Shown in pieces: positions 7,364-15,892 of a stretch of 64,000 nucleotides of DNA; position 1 is the stretch's first letter, and each line of letters opens with the position of its first letter. This DNA is from Gottschalkia purinilytica. Its GTDB lineage: Bacteria; Bacillota; Clostridia; Tissierellales; Gottschalkiaceae. A program made the position numbers and the translations under genes. The DNA is taken from contig NZ_LGSS01000006.1 of NCBI RefSeq assembly GCF_001190785.1, forward strand, positions 1 to 64,000, in the 5' to 3' direction. A model generated the notes under the pieces. That model did no database searches and was not told where the DNA came from. It saw only the letters and a program-made list of their open reading frames with translations.

Positions 7364-7795
7364 CTACTTAATATTAAATTTTAAATTTAATAATTCTTTA
7401 TTTATATTTTCAGCTATAGCTATTTGTTCCAAAGTAAAACCTTCATAACTTTCTAATAAGTTATCATGTATCAAAAGCTCTGCTGCAAACTTATCAGCTT
7501 TTATTTCATGCTTACTTTTTACCACTAGAGGATTTTCAATAAAAAAGCTAATGTTAAGATCTGGTTCTAATATCGCATGTCCTAATTCATGTGAACAAAT
7601 ATATTTTCTTTTAATGTCATCAAGACGACTATTTATATGTAAAATTTCAGTTCCATCTTTAGTCTTTTGAAAGAAACCTAGAATCTGAGAACCAAGGTCA
7701 TGAATAAGAACTTGAATACCTAAGAAGTTGCATATTTCAAAAGGGTTTCTGGTACCACTAAGTTCTATAAGACCGTCAACGATGTTTTTTATCAT
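7364..7795 (-). CDS. immA: ImmA/IrrE-family metallopeptidase
   Basis: A 143-residue protein with ATG start and AGGTGG upstream. The zinc-peptidase motif HELGH lies near residue 69 in CSHELGHAILEP. ImmA peptidases cleave phage repressors of the XRE type (as in ICEBs1) to trigger induction. Here the natural substrate would be the CI-like repressor at 10168-10581, though three other genes lie between. A stand-alone peptidase domain without HTH is the usual ImmA form. Confidence 0.85.
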   Translation of the reverse strand: MIKNIVDGLIELSGTRNPFEICNFLGIQVLIHDLGSQILGFFQKTKDGTEILHINSRLDDIKRKYICSHELGHAILEPDLNISFFIENPLVVKSKHEIKADKFAAELLIHDNLLESYEGFTLEQIAIAENINKELLNLKFNIK

Positions 7796-7993
7796 AGTAC
7801 CACCTACTTTAAATTTAATAAATTATATAAATACACAATAAAGATATATACTTTAAAAGGGTACTTTAATTTTGTACCTAATATTACTTTTTGAAATATT
7901 TCTTCTTATGCTGAAAAAGAGAATAAATAAAAAATACTATTCTTTAAATTTACTCTCTTTAGTAAGCGTTATTATTCTAGTAGCATTATAAGC

Positions 7994-8755
7994 TTATTTT
8001 TTATAAGTTCCATCTTTGATATGATATTTTTTATTCGTTTTTTCACAATATTCAATGACTTTTTCAACTAAGTTATTATAAAAATCTTGATAATTTTTAT
8101 ATTCACTAACTTTTTTATTATAGTTTAATCTGCCAAAAATAATTTTATCTACAAAACATATAGCGTTTAAAATATCATCAAAGTTTTGTTCTAAGATATT
8201 AGGCGTTGGATAAGGCTCTATGCTAACCCAAGTATTAAAACCCTTATCATGAAGATATTTAAGACTATTAACTCTTTCTAGATATGGAGCTGAATTCATT
8301 TCATTTTTTTTTCTATAACTCTCATTAAGAGATATAAGTGTTATCCCATATGAGTTAATTTTATCCGTACAATCTAATTCTTTAGGCAGAATTCCTTTTG
8401 TTAGAGCCGTACAAGGTATGTCATTGGTATTTAGTAACTTTATAATCTCAATGCTACTATTGCATATCTCATCATATCCATACATAAAAGGATCAGTTGT
8501 AAAACATAAATGAACAGAATTTATTTTATCTTTATATTTAGGAATTTCTTTTTTGAGAAGTTCTATAGCATTAGATACTAGCTTAGGTTCCATCCATTCT
8601 TCTATACTTTTAGCTCTTCCGAAACGTCTTGCCATCATATAAGCATAACATGGATATAGACATCCGTGAGAGCAGCCTTGTATGTGATTTAATGTGTAAT
8701 CCCCATATTCAACTTCTGTTTTATATAGTAATGTTTTTCTTTGTATATACTCCAT
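7994..8755 (-). CDS. Radical-SAM-like three-Cys protein (Gp37/Gp68-SplB-like)
   Basis: A 253-residue protein starting at ATG behind GGAGG. The segment GCSHGCLYPCYAYMMARR (about 27-44) has three cysteines spaced C-x3-C-x3-C; canonical radical SAM enzymes have C-x3-C-x2-C. The context CYA-x3-A-R resembles phage Gp37/Gp68 (DUF5131) and spore-photoproduct-lyase-like proteins. Later blocks (VHLCFTTDPF, CTALTKG, VSIEPYPTP) fit a TIM-barrel enzyme. It would bind an iron-sulphur cluster and SAM and modify an unknown substrate. The next gene upstream in the same direction is its expected partner, TcmP. Confidence 0.75.
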   Translation of the reverse strand: MEYIQRKTLLYKTEVEYGDYTLNHIQGCSHGCLYPCYAYMMARRFGRAKSIEEWMEPKLVSNAIELLKKEIPKYKDKINSVHLCFTTDPFMYGYDEICNSSIEIIKLLNTNDIPCTALTKGILPKELDCTDKINSYGITLISLNESYRKKNEMNSAPYLERVNSLKYLHDKGFNTWVSIEPYPTPNILEQNFDDILNAICFVDKIIFGRLNYNKKVSEYKNYQDFYNNLVEKVIEYCEKTNKKYHIKDGTYKK

Positions 8756-8843
8756 TTTTTAGAAATCCTCCACTTTTTTTAAAAAATTATAAGACATATC
8801 TAAAGAAAAAAGAACTTATGTTCTTAATTACATCTTATAATAT

Positions 8844-10043
8844 TTAGTATACTGATGCAATTTTTATTTTGTGTTTTTTTATATCGAAACTTCTAGACTT
8901 TCTACCAGATTTAGTATGCTCAGGATCTCTTTCTACTAAAATTAAATTATCTTTTTCTAATTCTGTTAATATTTTTTTATAATTGGATATTTTGTAGTTA
9001 ATTTCAAATACTTTGATAAGCTTATAATATAATTCTTCTAAATCTATAAAATTAGGTTTATTTTGCTTTAGTATATCTATAATTTTATTTCTTGCCTTAT
9101 TGTTTATATCTAAACATTCATTTCCACACTGGTTAGAGAATAATGACATTTGTCCTAAATTTTCTTTTTCAATCATATAATTCAGTTTTTGATTCATATT
9201 ATCGCACATTAAAAATAAACCATCAATATGATTTGTGCCAAACACTAACCTATATTTTAACATGTTTTTTTGTTTTAATTTTATTTGTATACTTAAAGTA
9301 TATTTAAAGATATTTTTTCTTTCTAGAGTTTTTAAATAATTATCAATAAAAAGCTCCTCTGCTTCTAGCATAGTAATTTTTTTATTATTATATTGATAAA
9401 GAATATCCTTCCAATATGTACCATTAGCTATATCACTAAGATAACACTCTTCAATACTGTTGTTTAATTCGTACATAGAGTCTACTTCCGATTCAAATTT
9501 AGAGTCATATTTATAGTTTAGAATTCTACAGCCTTCTCTTAAAAAACCAAATGTGTTAAAATTCATTAAAACTTCATATGAGTGACAATTACTTTTTTTA
9601 ATTTTATTAAAAATGTCAAAATTTAAACTTTTTATTCCATAAGGATCAATATAGAAAAAAACATTTTTATTGTTGATACTTTTCAGAATTGAATCAAAAC
9701 CATCTTCGAACGTACCATTGAAGCCATAACAAAATTTTTTGAAAGGCATTAGATTTTGTTCCAATGCGTTATAATAGTTTTTATTTTTTTCAATACATAA
9801 TAGCTTTATGTCAGTACTAGATTTTTTGTTAAGATTAGAGTTAATTTGTTCAGCTATAATAAGTGGAGAACCAACTTCTCCAGAATCAAATTTTCCTTTG
9901 CCAGCAAAACAATCTATAATATAAACTGGTTTTCTTGTATTTATTATTTTCGATAAATAAGGAGTTAAATACCAATTTAGTATATTGTCTTTTACAATAG
10001 ACCATTCTTTCTTTTCTTTAAAAAAGTTTTTAGTTCCCCCCAA
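8844..10043 (-). CDS. tcmP: Three-Cys-motif partner protein TcmP
   Basis: A 399-residue protein starting at TTG behind AAGGGGG. The N-terminal segments KEWSIVKDNILNWYLTPYL, VYIIDCFAGKGKFDSGEVGSP and FFYIDPYG are the TcmP signature. They look like a SAM-dependent methyltransferase fold, with the glycine loop FAGKGKF and a DPYG motif in place of DPPY. TcmP is known from comparative genomics as the partner of radical-SAM-like three-Cys proteins, mostly on mobile elements. The function is unestablished; modification of nucleic acid or a defence role are guesses. The C-terminal 80 residues look like a winged-helix domain. The partner lies 88 bases downstream. Confidence 0.78.
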   Translation of the reverse strand: MGGTKNFFKEKKEWSIVKDNILNWYLTPYLSKIINTRKPVYIIDCFAGKGKFDSGEVGSPLIIAEQINSNLNKKSSTDIKLLCIEKNKNYYNALEQNLMPFKKFCYGFNGTFEDGFDSILKSINNKNVFFYIDPYGIKSLNFDIFNKIKKSNCHSYEVLMNFNTFGFLREGCRILNYKYDSKFESEVDSMYELNNSIEECYLSDIANGTYWKDILYQYNNKKITMLEAEELFIDNYLKTLERKNIFKYTLSIQIKLKQKNMLKYRLVFGTNHIDGLFLMCDNMNQKLNYMIEKENLGQMSLFSNQCGNECLDINNKARNKIIDILKQNKPNFIDLEELYYKLIKVFEINYKISNYKKILTELEKDNLILVERDPEHTKSGRKSRSFDIKKHKIKIASVY

Positions 10044-10167
10044 CTTTATCCCCCTTTTAAAGCTAATCTTTATTATTTTTTCTTATTTTCCATCTATCAA
10101 ATAATTGAATAAACTCCCAAGTTAATTTACTACTTATTTTTTTCTTAGGAGTAATTTTATAATGTGA

Positions 10168-10581
10168 CTAAATATTATTTCTTTTATTTTTCTTCTTACT
10201 AATTTCCTCAGCAGTTCTTAATCCCATTTGTATAGCATTAGCTAGTATGATTTTAGATTCATCAGTTAATAGCTCTCCTTTTAACATTAATCCAGGTTGA
10301 GATAGTATTATTTTCATAGCTTCCTCAACATCGTGAATTTCTGGATACTTTTCTTTAAGGGTTTGTTTTTGAATATTTCTTATATCAGTTCTACCAAGTA
10401 GATAGTCAAGAGGTACCTCAAAAAAATCAGCTAATAATATTAATGTTTCGTGGTCAGGTTCTTTTCTTTCTGTTTCATATCCAGCTATAGTTGAACGATT
10501 TTTAGAAATTTTTTGAGCTAATTCTTCTTGAGTAAGCTGATGTTCTTTTCTTAATTGTTTTAATCTTTTTGAAAAACTCAC
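10168..10581 (-). CDS. CI-like XRE repressor
   Basis: A 137-residue protein. The XRE helix-turn-helix (LTQEELAQKISKNRSTIAGYE, in about residues 17-38) is followed by the usual DFFEVPLDYLLGRTD linker and a short C-terminal region without a LexA-type protease domain. That fits inactivation by the nearby ImmA peptidase rather than self-cleavage. I chose the GTG at 10581, eight bases after GAGG, over the in-frame GTG at 10590. It is divergent from the Cro-like gene across a control region with repeated operators. Confidence 0.87.
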   Translation of the reverse strand: MSFSKRLKQLRKEHQLTQEELAQKISKNRSTIAGYETERKEPDHETLILLADFFEVPLDYLLGRTDIRNIQKQTLKEKYPEIHDVEEAMKIILSQPGLMLKGELLTDESKIILANAIQMGLRTAEEISKKKNKRNNI

Positions 10582-10617
10582 ATTAATCACCTCATATGTA
10601 AATAATTCTATACTAAA

Positions 10618-10746
10618 ATGTTTCTAAAATAAACTATTTGATATAAATATCCCTAAAAGAAACAAAAACATAAAATAGTTTAAAAAAGTAGTTGACAATG
10701 TTTCTGAAGGGGACTATAATGAAATTACAAAGTTTCCAAACGAAAC
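10618..10746. promoter_or_regulatory. CI/Cro operators
   Basis: GTTTC/GAAAC half-sites recur between the divergent repressor genes: ATGTTTCT (10618-10625), AGAAACA (10659-10665), ATGTTTCT (10698-10705) and the dyad GTTTC-CAAAC-GAAAC (10732-10746). The third lies between the -35 and -10 of the rightward promoter, where bound repressor would block polymerase. Confidence 0.65.
10692..10720 (+). promoter_or_regulatory. Early rightward promoter
   Basis: Perfect consensus TTGACA (10692-10697), a 17-base spacer and TATAAT (10715-10720), 42 bases upstream of the Cro-like start. The strength explains the need for tight repression by the overlapping operator. Confidence 0.9.
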
Positions 10747-10762
10747 AGAGAGGAGAGATAGT

Positions 10763-10972
10763 TTGAGATTAAATTTAAAAAAGGCAAGAGAAAAGAAAAA
10801 GTTAACTCAATCAGAGATTGCTAAAAAAATTGGAATAGCAAGAACTACTTATACTAATATAGAACGTGGTGATAAAAACCCATCTTTTTTAGTTGCTTTA
10901 AAAATAAAGGAGATATTAAATACAGAAAGTGATGATATATTTTTAAGCAGAAATGTCCCAAAAGGAAACTAA
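10763..10972 (+). CDS. Cro-like XRE regulator
   Basis: A 69-residue protein with TTG start after AGGAGA. It is almost wholly an XRE helix-turn-helix (KLTQSEIAKKIGIARTTYTN, about 13-32). It is the first gene of the rightward transcript, divergent from the CI-like repressor, the classical Cro position. Confidence 0.85.
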   Translation: MRLNLKKAREKKKLTQSEIAKKIGIARTTYTNIERGDKNPSFLVALKIKEILNTESDDIFLSRNVPKGN

Positions 10973-11009
10973 TAAATGATTGAGTAAAGATATTCTAAGG
11001 GGGGAGAGA

Positions 11010-11146
11010 ATGAATAAAAAAATATTATTCCTGAAGAACACTACAAAACAATAATAGGTGAAGTAGTGGCTAAAAGAAGTAAGATTAATAATACTGCACT
11101 TGAGATAGCAAAAGTTTTAGAAAAAAATCAACTTAATATTGAATAA
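11010..11146 (+). pseudogene. Small phage ORF with apparent frameshift
   Basis: A GGGGAGAG site and ATG at 11010 open a frame that stops after 14 residues. With one more A in the seven-A run at 11016-11022, the frame would continue as NIIPEEHYKTIIGEVVAKRS to the stop at 11144-11146, giving about 45 residues. The downstream composition looks coding. It could be a real indel, a sequencing error in a homopolymer, or polymerase slippage. Confidence 0.4.
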
Positions 11147-11149
11147 GGT

Positions 11150-11323
11150 ATGATTGCCTCAGATGAGGCTAAAGCAATCATAGAAGAAAATAGTTTGTGT
11201 AATATGATAAAACTTGAATCTCAAGAACAGCATAAAGAGCTTAAAACTGAAAATGGCAAAGACGAAGATCTTGAGGACCTTCAATACTTATTTAAAGGAA
11301 TAAAAACATTTCCAGAAGACTAA
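11150..11323 (+). CDS. Small acidic phage protein
   Basis: A 57-residue frame from ATG at 11150, starting MIASDEAKAIIEENSL and rich in Glu, Asp and Lys. There is only a weak ribosome site (AAGGT), directly after the preceding broken frame, so translation may be coupled to it. I do not recognise the family. Confidence 0.45.
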   Translation: MIASDEAKAIIEENSLCNMIKLESQEQHKELKTENGKDEDLEDLQYLFKGIKTFPED

Positions 11324-11475
11324 AGAATTTTTTTTAAACCGCCATTATGGAGAGAAAAAAATAAATTATGTAATGACATTAGAATGTATTTAATTAACTT
11401 TAAATTATTTTTTTAACTATATAATGCTAAAATTCGGTAAAACTAGAAAATCGTCTATAAAAAGGGGGAAATAGT

Positions 11476-11598
11476 ATGGATGCTGAAGAGGACATTTTAT
11501 ATGATACTCTTTACAACATAATAAAGAGAATAGTTACAAAAGAGAAAGAAGAAAACAAAGTGAGCTTAGAAGTTTCACAAGATGAAAAAGTATCATAG
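11476..11598 (+). CDS. Small phage protein
   Basis: A 40-residue protein from ATG behind AAAGGGGGAA. It starts MDAEEDILYDTLYNIIKRIV and ends in a polar tail. The ILYNII-x-RI pattern recurs in the 33-residue minus-strand frame at 43266-43367. The function is unknown. The surrounding stretch 11324-11802 holds nothing else I can support. Confidence 0.5.
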   Translation: MDAEEDILYDTLYNIIKRIVTKEKEENKVSLEVSQDEKVS

Positions 11599-11802
11599 AT
11601 GTGACAAAAAGGAAAGGGGTGTCTTAATAGACACCAAAAGAGATATGAATATAATTGATCTAATTTAAATGTGTGAGATAGAGATTAGAGATAACTATTA
11701 ACTAGTTTAAGTATATCAATTTTAAAATTATAAGACTATAAATCTTTATTCAAAAGAATTCTAATAAAATGGAAATTTATAACTACACGAGGAGGTTTAA
11801 GT

Positions 11803-12324
11803 ATGTGTTTTGCTACTTTGGTAAAGGAAGTAAGAGAGGATCTAGGACTATCTCAAGAAGATATAGCATTAAACATAGGAGTTTCACAACCAATGTATAG
11901 TAAATATGAAAACTGTAAAGCACCTATACCTGATGATATAGCTTTAGAAATAGCTAAAAAATTAAAAAGTCCAAGATTAATGGCTGAATACTTTTTTCAA
12001 AATAAAAGTGAATTTTTTAATGTGCCAGTGTTAAACAATGTGGATGATAATGCAATTGTAGTACTAGATAGCTTAATAGAAGAGTCAACAGAATTAATAA
12101 AATATTCTCAAGAACTAAAAAAGATTTTAAAAAACAAGAAAGATAGAACAGAATTAACTGTATTAGACTGGGAAACTGTAATGAAATGTGAGGAACAAAT
12201 AGCTGATATATTTCCAGCTCTAAAACTACATTTTATAAAAATGGCAGAAGAATTTGAATTGGATCTATCTAAATTAGAAAAAAAGATATATCAAAAGTTA
12301 AAGTATAAAAAGTATGTTAAGTAA
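11803..12324 (+). CDS. XRE-family regulator
   Basis: A 173-residue protein from ATG behind AGGAGG. The N-terminal helix-turn-helix (LGLSQEDIALNIGVSQPMYS, about 14-33) resembles XRE regulators. The C-terminal half is helical and charged and I do not recognise it. The early-region position suggests a regulator of replication genes or phage development. Its own upstream gap has no strong promoter that I could see. Confidence 0.75.
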   Translation: MCFATLVKEVREDLGLSQEDIALNIGVSQPMYSKYENCKAPIPDDIALEIAKKLKSPRLMAEYFFQNKSEFFNVPVLNNVDDNAIVVLDSLIEESTELIKYSQELKKILKNKKDRTELTVLDWETVMKCEEQIADIFPALKLHFIKMAEEFELDLSKLEKKIYQKLKYKKYVK

Positions 12325-12335
12325 GGAGGGAAATT

Positions 12336-12455
12336 ATGAAAACATCAACTGGCTGGATAGTTAAAGCTTACTATGTAGGTAAAGCTAGAGACTTTGTTAT
12401 AAAAGATATTAGAGATAAAAAAAGAGTTACCTCAGATAATGGTGATCTGAAATAA
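12336..12455 (+). CDS. Small basic phage protein
   Basis: A 39-residue protein (MKTSTGWIVKAYYVGKARDF...) from ATG, six bases after GGAGGG and only 11 bases after the previous stop, so co-translated with the XRE regulator. The function is unknown. Confidence 0.55.
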   Translation: MKTSTGWIVKAYYVGKARDFVIKDIRDKKRVTSDNGDLK

Positions 12456-12553
12456 CTCACTTCAAAAATAATCGTACATTAATTATATCATATTGAAATG
12501 TAGTTGTTAAGTCCAAAAGTAGGTTTAACAACTATTCTTAAAGGGGTGTAATA

Positions 12554-13390
12554 TTGGAAGGTTGGATAAAACTTCATAGACAATTAAAAGATCATTTTGT
12601 ATATAAAGACTCTGAAATGCTTCATATATGGATACACATTTTGCTGTCTGTTACACATGATTATTGTGAACCTGTTATTAATAAGAAGATAGTTAAACTC
12701 TATCCAGGACAATGTATATTTGGAAGGGAGAAGTGGGCTAGAACTTTATTTAGGGATGAGAAGAAAGCTCTTAGTGTATATAGAACTATTTTATTATTCA
12801 AAGAAGCTGATATGATAGATTATTTTCCTACTTCCAAATACTCTATTATAACTGTTAAAAATTGGTCTAATTATCAACGTTTTTTTGAAAAAAATCAAAA
12901 AAATGAACATCATAGTGAACAAAATCAAGAACAGCAAAATGAACATAAGGAAAACACAGAAAATACAGACATAGGAGATTCTAAAAAACATGAAAATGAA
13001 CATTCAGACGAACAACAAAAGAACACAAACAAGAATGTAAAGAATGAAAAGAATATTAATTATATATATGAGTATTGGAATAGTAAAAAAATTATAACTC
13101 ATAGAAAGTTAACAAAGAAAATGGAAACAAAGATTAAGGGCATATTAAAAGATTATTCCATAGAGGAAGTTAAGGAAACAATAAACAACTATTCTGAAAT
13201 AGTTCTTGATGACAAGTATTGGTTTACGCACAAATGGACCATAGAAGAGTTTATTCAAAGAGGATTTGAAAAATTCCAAAATAGAGATGTTGCAATACAA
13301 AACTACCTTAAAAAAGAATATGGTAATAAAAATGAATCTGAAAAAACAAAAGAGGATTTAAATTGGAGAGGAACTGATAGGAGGTTTTAA
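12554..13390 (+). CDS. Phage replisome organiser
   Basis: A 278-residue protein starting at TTG behind GGGGTG. The N-terminus (EGWIKLHRQLKDHFVYKDSEMLH, about 2-24, with PGQCIFGREKWA) is the winged-helix domain of phage replication initiators. A low-complexity Glu/Asn/Gln/His linker (about 116-160) leads to a C-terminal helical region (about 165-240), possibly DnaD-like. It would bind the phage origin and recruit the helicase encoded directly downstream (2-base gap). Confidence 0.85.
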   Translation: MEGWIKLHRQLKDHFVYKDSEMLHIWIHILLSVTHDYCEPVINKKIVKLYPGQCIFGREKWARTLFRDEKKALSVYRTILLFKEADMIDYFPTSKYSIITVKNWSNYQRFFEKNQKNEHHSEQNQEQQNEHKENTENTDIGDSKKHENEHSDEQQKNTNKNVKNEKNINYIYEYWNSKKIITHRKLTKKMETKIKGILKDYSIEEVKETINNYSEIVLDDKYWFTHKWTIEEFIQRGFEKFQNRDVAIQNYLKKEYGNKNESEKTKEDLNWRGTDRRF

Positions 13391-13392
13391 GA

Positions 13393-14685
13393 ATGATTGA
13401 AGTCTTAAGGATTGAAAGAGAAGTTTTAGGAAGTTTCTTATTAGATAAAGGAACTCATGAATATATACACTATCTTGATGAAGATGATTTCATAGATGAA
13501 AGTAACAAAAAGGTATTAGCTTCTATTAAAAGCTTAATAAATCAGAATAAAGAAGTAAATTACTTTGAATTACAAGAAAAGACTAACCTAGATATAACTT
13601 ATATAATTGACTTAGCTGAGTTAGTGGCAACCACTAGATACATAGAAAGTAATATCAAGCTACTTAAAGATAAAGCTAATAGAAGAAGGCTGATAGATAA
13701 GGCAAAGAAAATAATAAATATGGCAAAGGATAATGATGTTGACATTGATATTATAAAAAATGATGCTATGCAGGAAATAGATGAAATAAAAAATATAACA
13801 AATGAAGAGGTAATAACTCTCAGAGAAGCTATGCTAGACACTATAACAGTTTTAGAGAAAAGATCAGAAAATAAAGATGATAAATCTTATCATACTGGAA
13901 TAACAAAACTTGATACAGCAACGGCAGGACTACATGAAGAAGAATTAACAACTATTGCAGCTAGACCAGGAGTAGGTAAAACTGCAATAGCAATGCAAAT
14001 AGGACTTAACATAGCAAATAATAAAAGAAAAGTGATGTTTACTAGTTTAGAAATGTCAGATATACAATTATGTCAAAGGATAATAGCAGCATATTCTAAA
14101 TTAGATGGAAACGACTTAAGGCGAGGTAACTTGAATGAAGATGGATGGAAAAAAACTATATCAGTAGCTCAAAGGTTTTGTTGGGATAACTTTATTTTAG
14201 ATAAAACGAGCAAAAATACACAACACATAAGAACTAAGATAAGAAAATATAAGCCTGATTTAGTTATTATAGACTACTTACAACTTCTTAAATCAGTAGG
14301 TAAATACAGTAATAGAGAGCAAGAAGTATCAAGTATAACTAGAGATTTAAAGTTAATGACTCTTGAATTTAAGATACCAATTATAATGCTTAGTCAATTA
14401 AACAGAAATGCAGAAGGAAACAGACCAACGCTGGCAGATTTGAGAGAGTCAGGAGCTATAGAACAAGATAGCGATAATATCATATTTATTCACAAATTAA
14501 ACAATAGAGAAATATCTGAACTCATTGAAAAAGAGATATATACTAGGGAGCTAATAGAAGAAATGAATAAAAGAAAAAATACATTAACAGACATAATACT
14601 TGAGAAACAAAGAAACGGCCCTACTGGAACATTTGGAATGGCGTATATACCAAGTTTTATGAAGTTTATACCTATAGATAACTAA
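13393..14685 (+). CDS. DnaB-type replicative helicase
   Basis: A 430-residue enzyme with an N-terminal DnaB domain (about 1-100) and a RecA-like ATPase. The Walker A is ARPGVGKTAIA (about 194-204), Walker B is LVIIDYLQLL, and the QLNR motif follows (SQLNRNAEGNRP). It unwinds the phage replication fork. It follows the organiser gene within two bases; the pair forms the replication operon. Its 3' end faces the reverse-strand toxin-like gene and their shared palindrome. Confidence 0.95.
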   Translation: MIEVLRIEREVLGSFLLDKGTHEYIHYLDEDDFIDESNKKVLASIKSLINQNKEVNYFELQEKTNLDITYIIDLAELVATTRYIESNIKLLKDKANRRRLIDKAKKIINMAKDNDVDIDIIKNDAMQEIDEIKNITNEEVITLREAMLDTITVLEKRSENKDDKSYHTGITKLDTATAGLHEEELTTIAARPGVGKTAIAMQIGLNIANNKRKVMFTSLEMSDIQLCQRIIAAYSKLDGNDLRRGNLNEDGWKKTISVAQRFCWDNFILDKTSKNTQHIRTKIRKYKPDLVIIDYLQLLKSVGKYSNREQEVSSITRDLKLMTLEFKIPIIMLSQLNRNAEGNRPTLADLRESGAIEQDSDNIIFIHKLNNREISELIEKEIYTRELIEEMNKRKNTLTDIILEKQRNGPTGTFGMAYIPSFMKFIPIDN

Positions 14686-14689
14686 AAAA

Positions 14690-14727
14690 CATCAGAATTG
14701 GAGATTAATTAATCTCCAATTCTGATG
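14690..14727 (-). terminator. 38-base perfect palindrome, terminator for the toxin-like gene
   Basis: A perfect palindrome (19-base arms starting CATCAGAATTGGAG) followed on the minus strand by six T. The stop codon and last codons of the Ntox21-like gene lie within it. On the plus strand no T-run follows, so it chiefly ends minus-strand transcripts. Confidence 0.8.
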
Positions 14728-14951
14728 GATAAATCCTCATTGTATGTACCTAGACGAGTTTTTTTACTTAGTAAATACTCTGGTTTAATAGCCATTTTCC
14801 AAGCACCACCCTTATGAGAACGTCCGTTACCCGAACCGATATCTCTAGTTATATAAAGTCTTTTTTTCTTATGTTTATATACTTTTTGGCCGTGAGATCT
14901 AAAGCCCTTTAGTAATTTGTAATCTGCTGGACACTTTGTACAATTTTTCAA
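14709..14951 (-). CDS. Ntox21-like toxin-domain protein
   Basis: An 80-residue protein, reverse to its neighbours. It starts MKNCTKCPADYKLLKGF and contains SHGQKVYKHKKKRLYITRD, then SHKGGAWKMA and RLGTYN-x-L-x-IRIGD. This pattern resembles the C-terminal toxin domain Ntox21 of polymorphic toxins, probably a nuclease, here as a free-standing domain. No export module and no obvious immunity gene are adjacent. It might be a phage host-takeover factor or a lysogen-encoded growth inhibitor. The homology is from memory. Confidence 0.6.
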   Translation of the reverse strand: MKNCTKCPADYKLLKGFRSHGQKVYKHKKKRLYITRDIGSGNGRSHKGGAWKMAIKPEYLLSKKTRLGTYNEDLSIRIGD

Positions 14952-15118
14952 ATTTTATCACCCTAATGCTTATAACTAAAAGGGTATAAATTGGGTGAAA
15001 TTAATTATTGTTGTATTGTAGAAAGTTAAGCATTTAAAAAAAATATGTAACTTAGATACTTATGAATATTGGAGAAAGATTCTAATTAAATGAATTATAG
15101 AAAGTGAGGAACGGAGAC

Positions 15119-15802
15119 TTGAAAGACATAATATCTAAAATAAAGAAGTTACTAAACTTAAGTAACAGTTCAAATGAAAATGAATCAGAGACAGCTCTAT
15201 TAAAAGCCCAAGAGCTTTTGGTAAAGCATAAACTTTCATTAAAAGAAGTGGAACAGTTTGATGATAGTAATTCTAAAGTTATTACACAGAAAACGGATAT
15301 AACTTTCAGATCGGCTAAATGGAAAGGGCAGCTTGCAAATTTAATAGCTGATAATTTTAGATGTTATAACTACTACAACACAAGATATACAAACGGAATA
15401 GTTCTTTTAGGAAAAGAAGAAGATGTAAAAATAGCAGAAATAGTTTTAAGCTATGCCATAGATAGCGTAGAAAGTACCTGTAAGAGATTAGCTTATAGAT
15501 ATAGAAAACAGGGCTATAGTACAAGAGGATTAACGAATGATTATGCGTTAGGATTTATTGAAGGATTAAGAAATAAATTTGAAGAGCAGAAAGCTAAAAA
15601 TCAAGAATGGGGAATTATACTAGCTAAAGACATCGAGCTTAAAAATTCATATGAAAATATAAACTTTACAGGGTCTGTAAATATAACATCAAGATTAAAA
15701 GGTTTTTCTGAAGCTTATCATACAGGGATTGAGGATGGAAATAACTTTGATATTACAACCAGAGTTGAAAACAAAACAAAAGAAAAAGAACTAATAGGTT
15801 AA
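15119..15802 (+). CDS. DUF2786 protein
   Basis: A 227-residue protein counted from TTG at 15119, eight bases after GAGGA; the GTG at 15104 has no ribosome site. The N-terminal 40 residues (IISKIKKLLNLS, then ETALLKAQELLVKH) are the DUF2786 domain seen in many phage and bacterial proteins. The middle (KWKGQLANLIADNFRCY, about 80-96) is also typical of these proteins. The function is unknown; such genes are common in phage early regions. Confidence 0.8.
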   Translation: MKDIISKIKKLLNLSNSSNENESETALLKAQELLVKHKLSLKEVEQFDDSNSKVITQKTDITFRSAKWKGQLANLIADNFRCYNYYNTRYTNGIVLLGKEEDVKIAEIVLSYAIDSVESTCKRLAYRYRKQGYSTRGLTNDYALGFIEGLRNKFEEQKAKNQEWGIILAKDIELKNSYENINFTGSVNITSRLKGFSEAYHTGIEDGNNFDITTRVENKTKEKELIG

Positions 15803-15892
15803 TTATAAACTATGGTAATAGAGTGAAAGTATGAAAGTAAAAGAGTTATTTAATATACAAGCTTAAGTATTAAACATGAAAGGGGTAAAACA

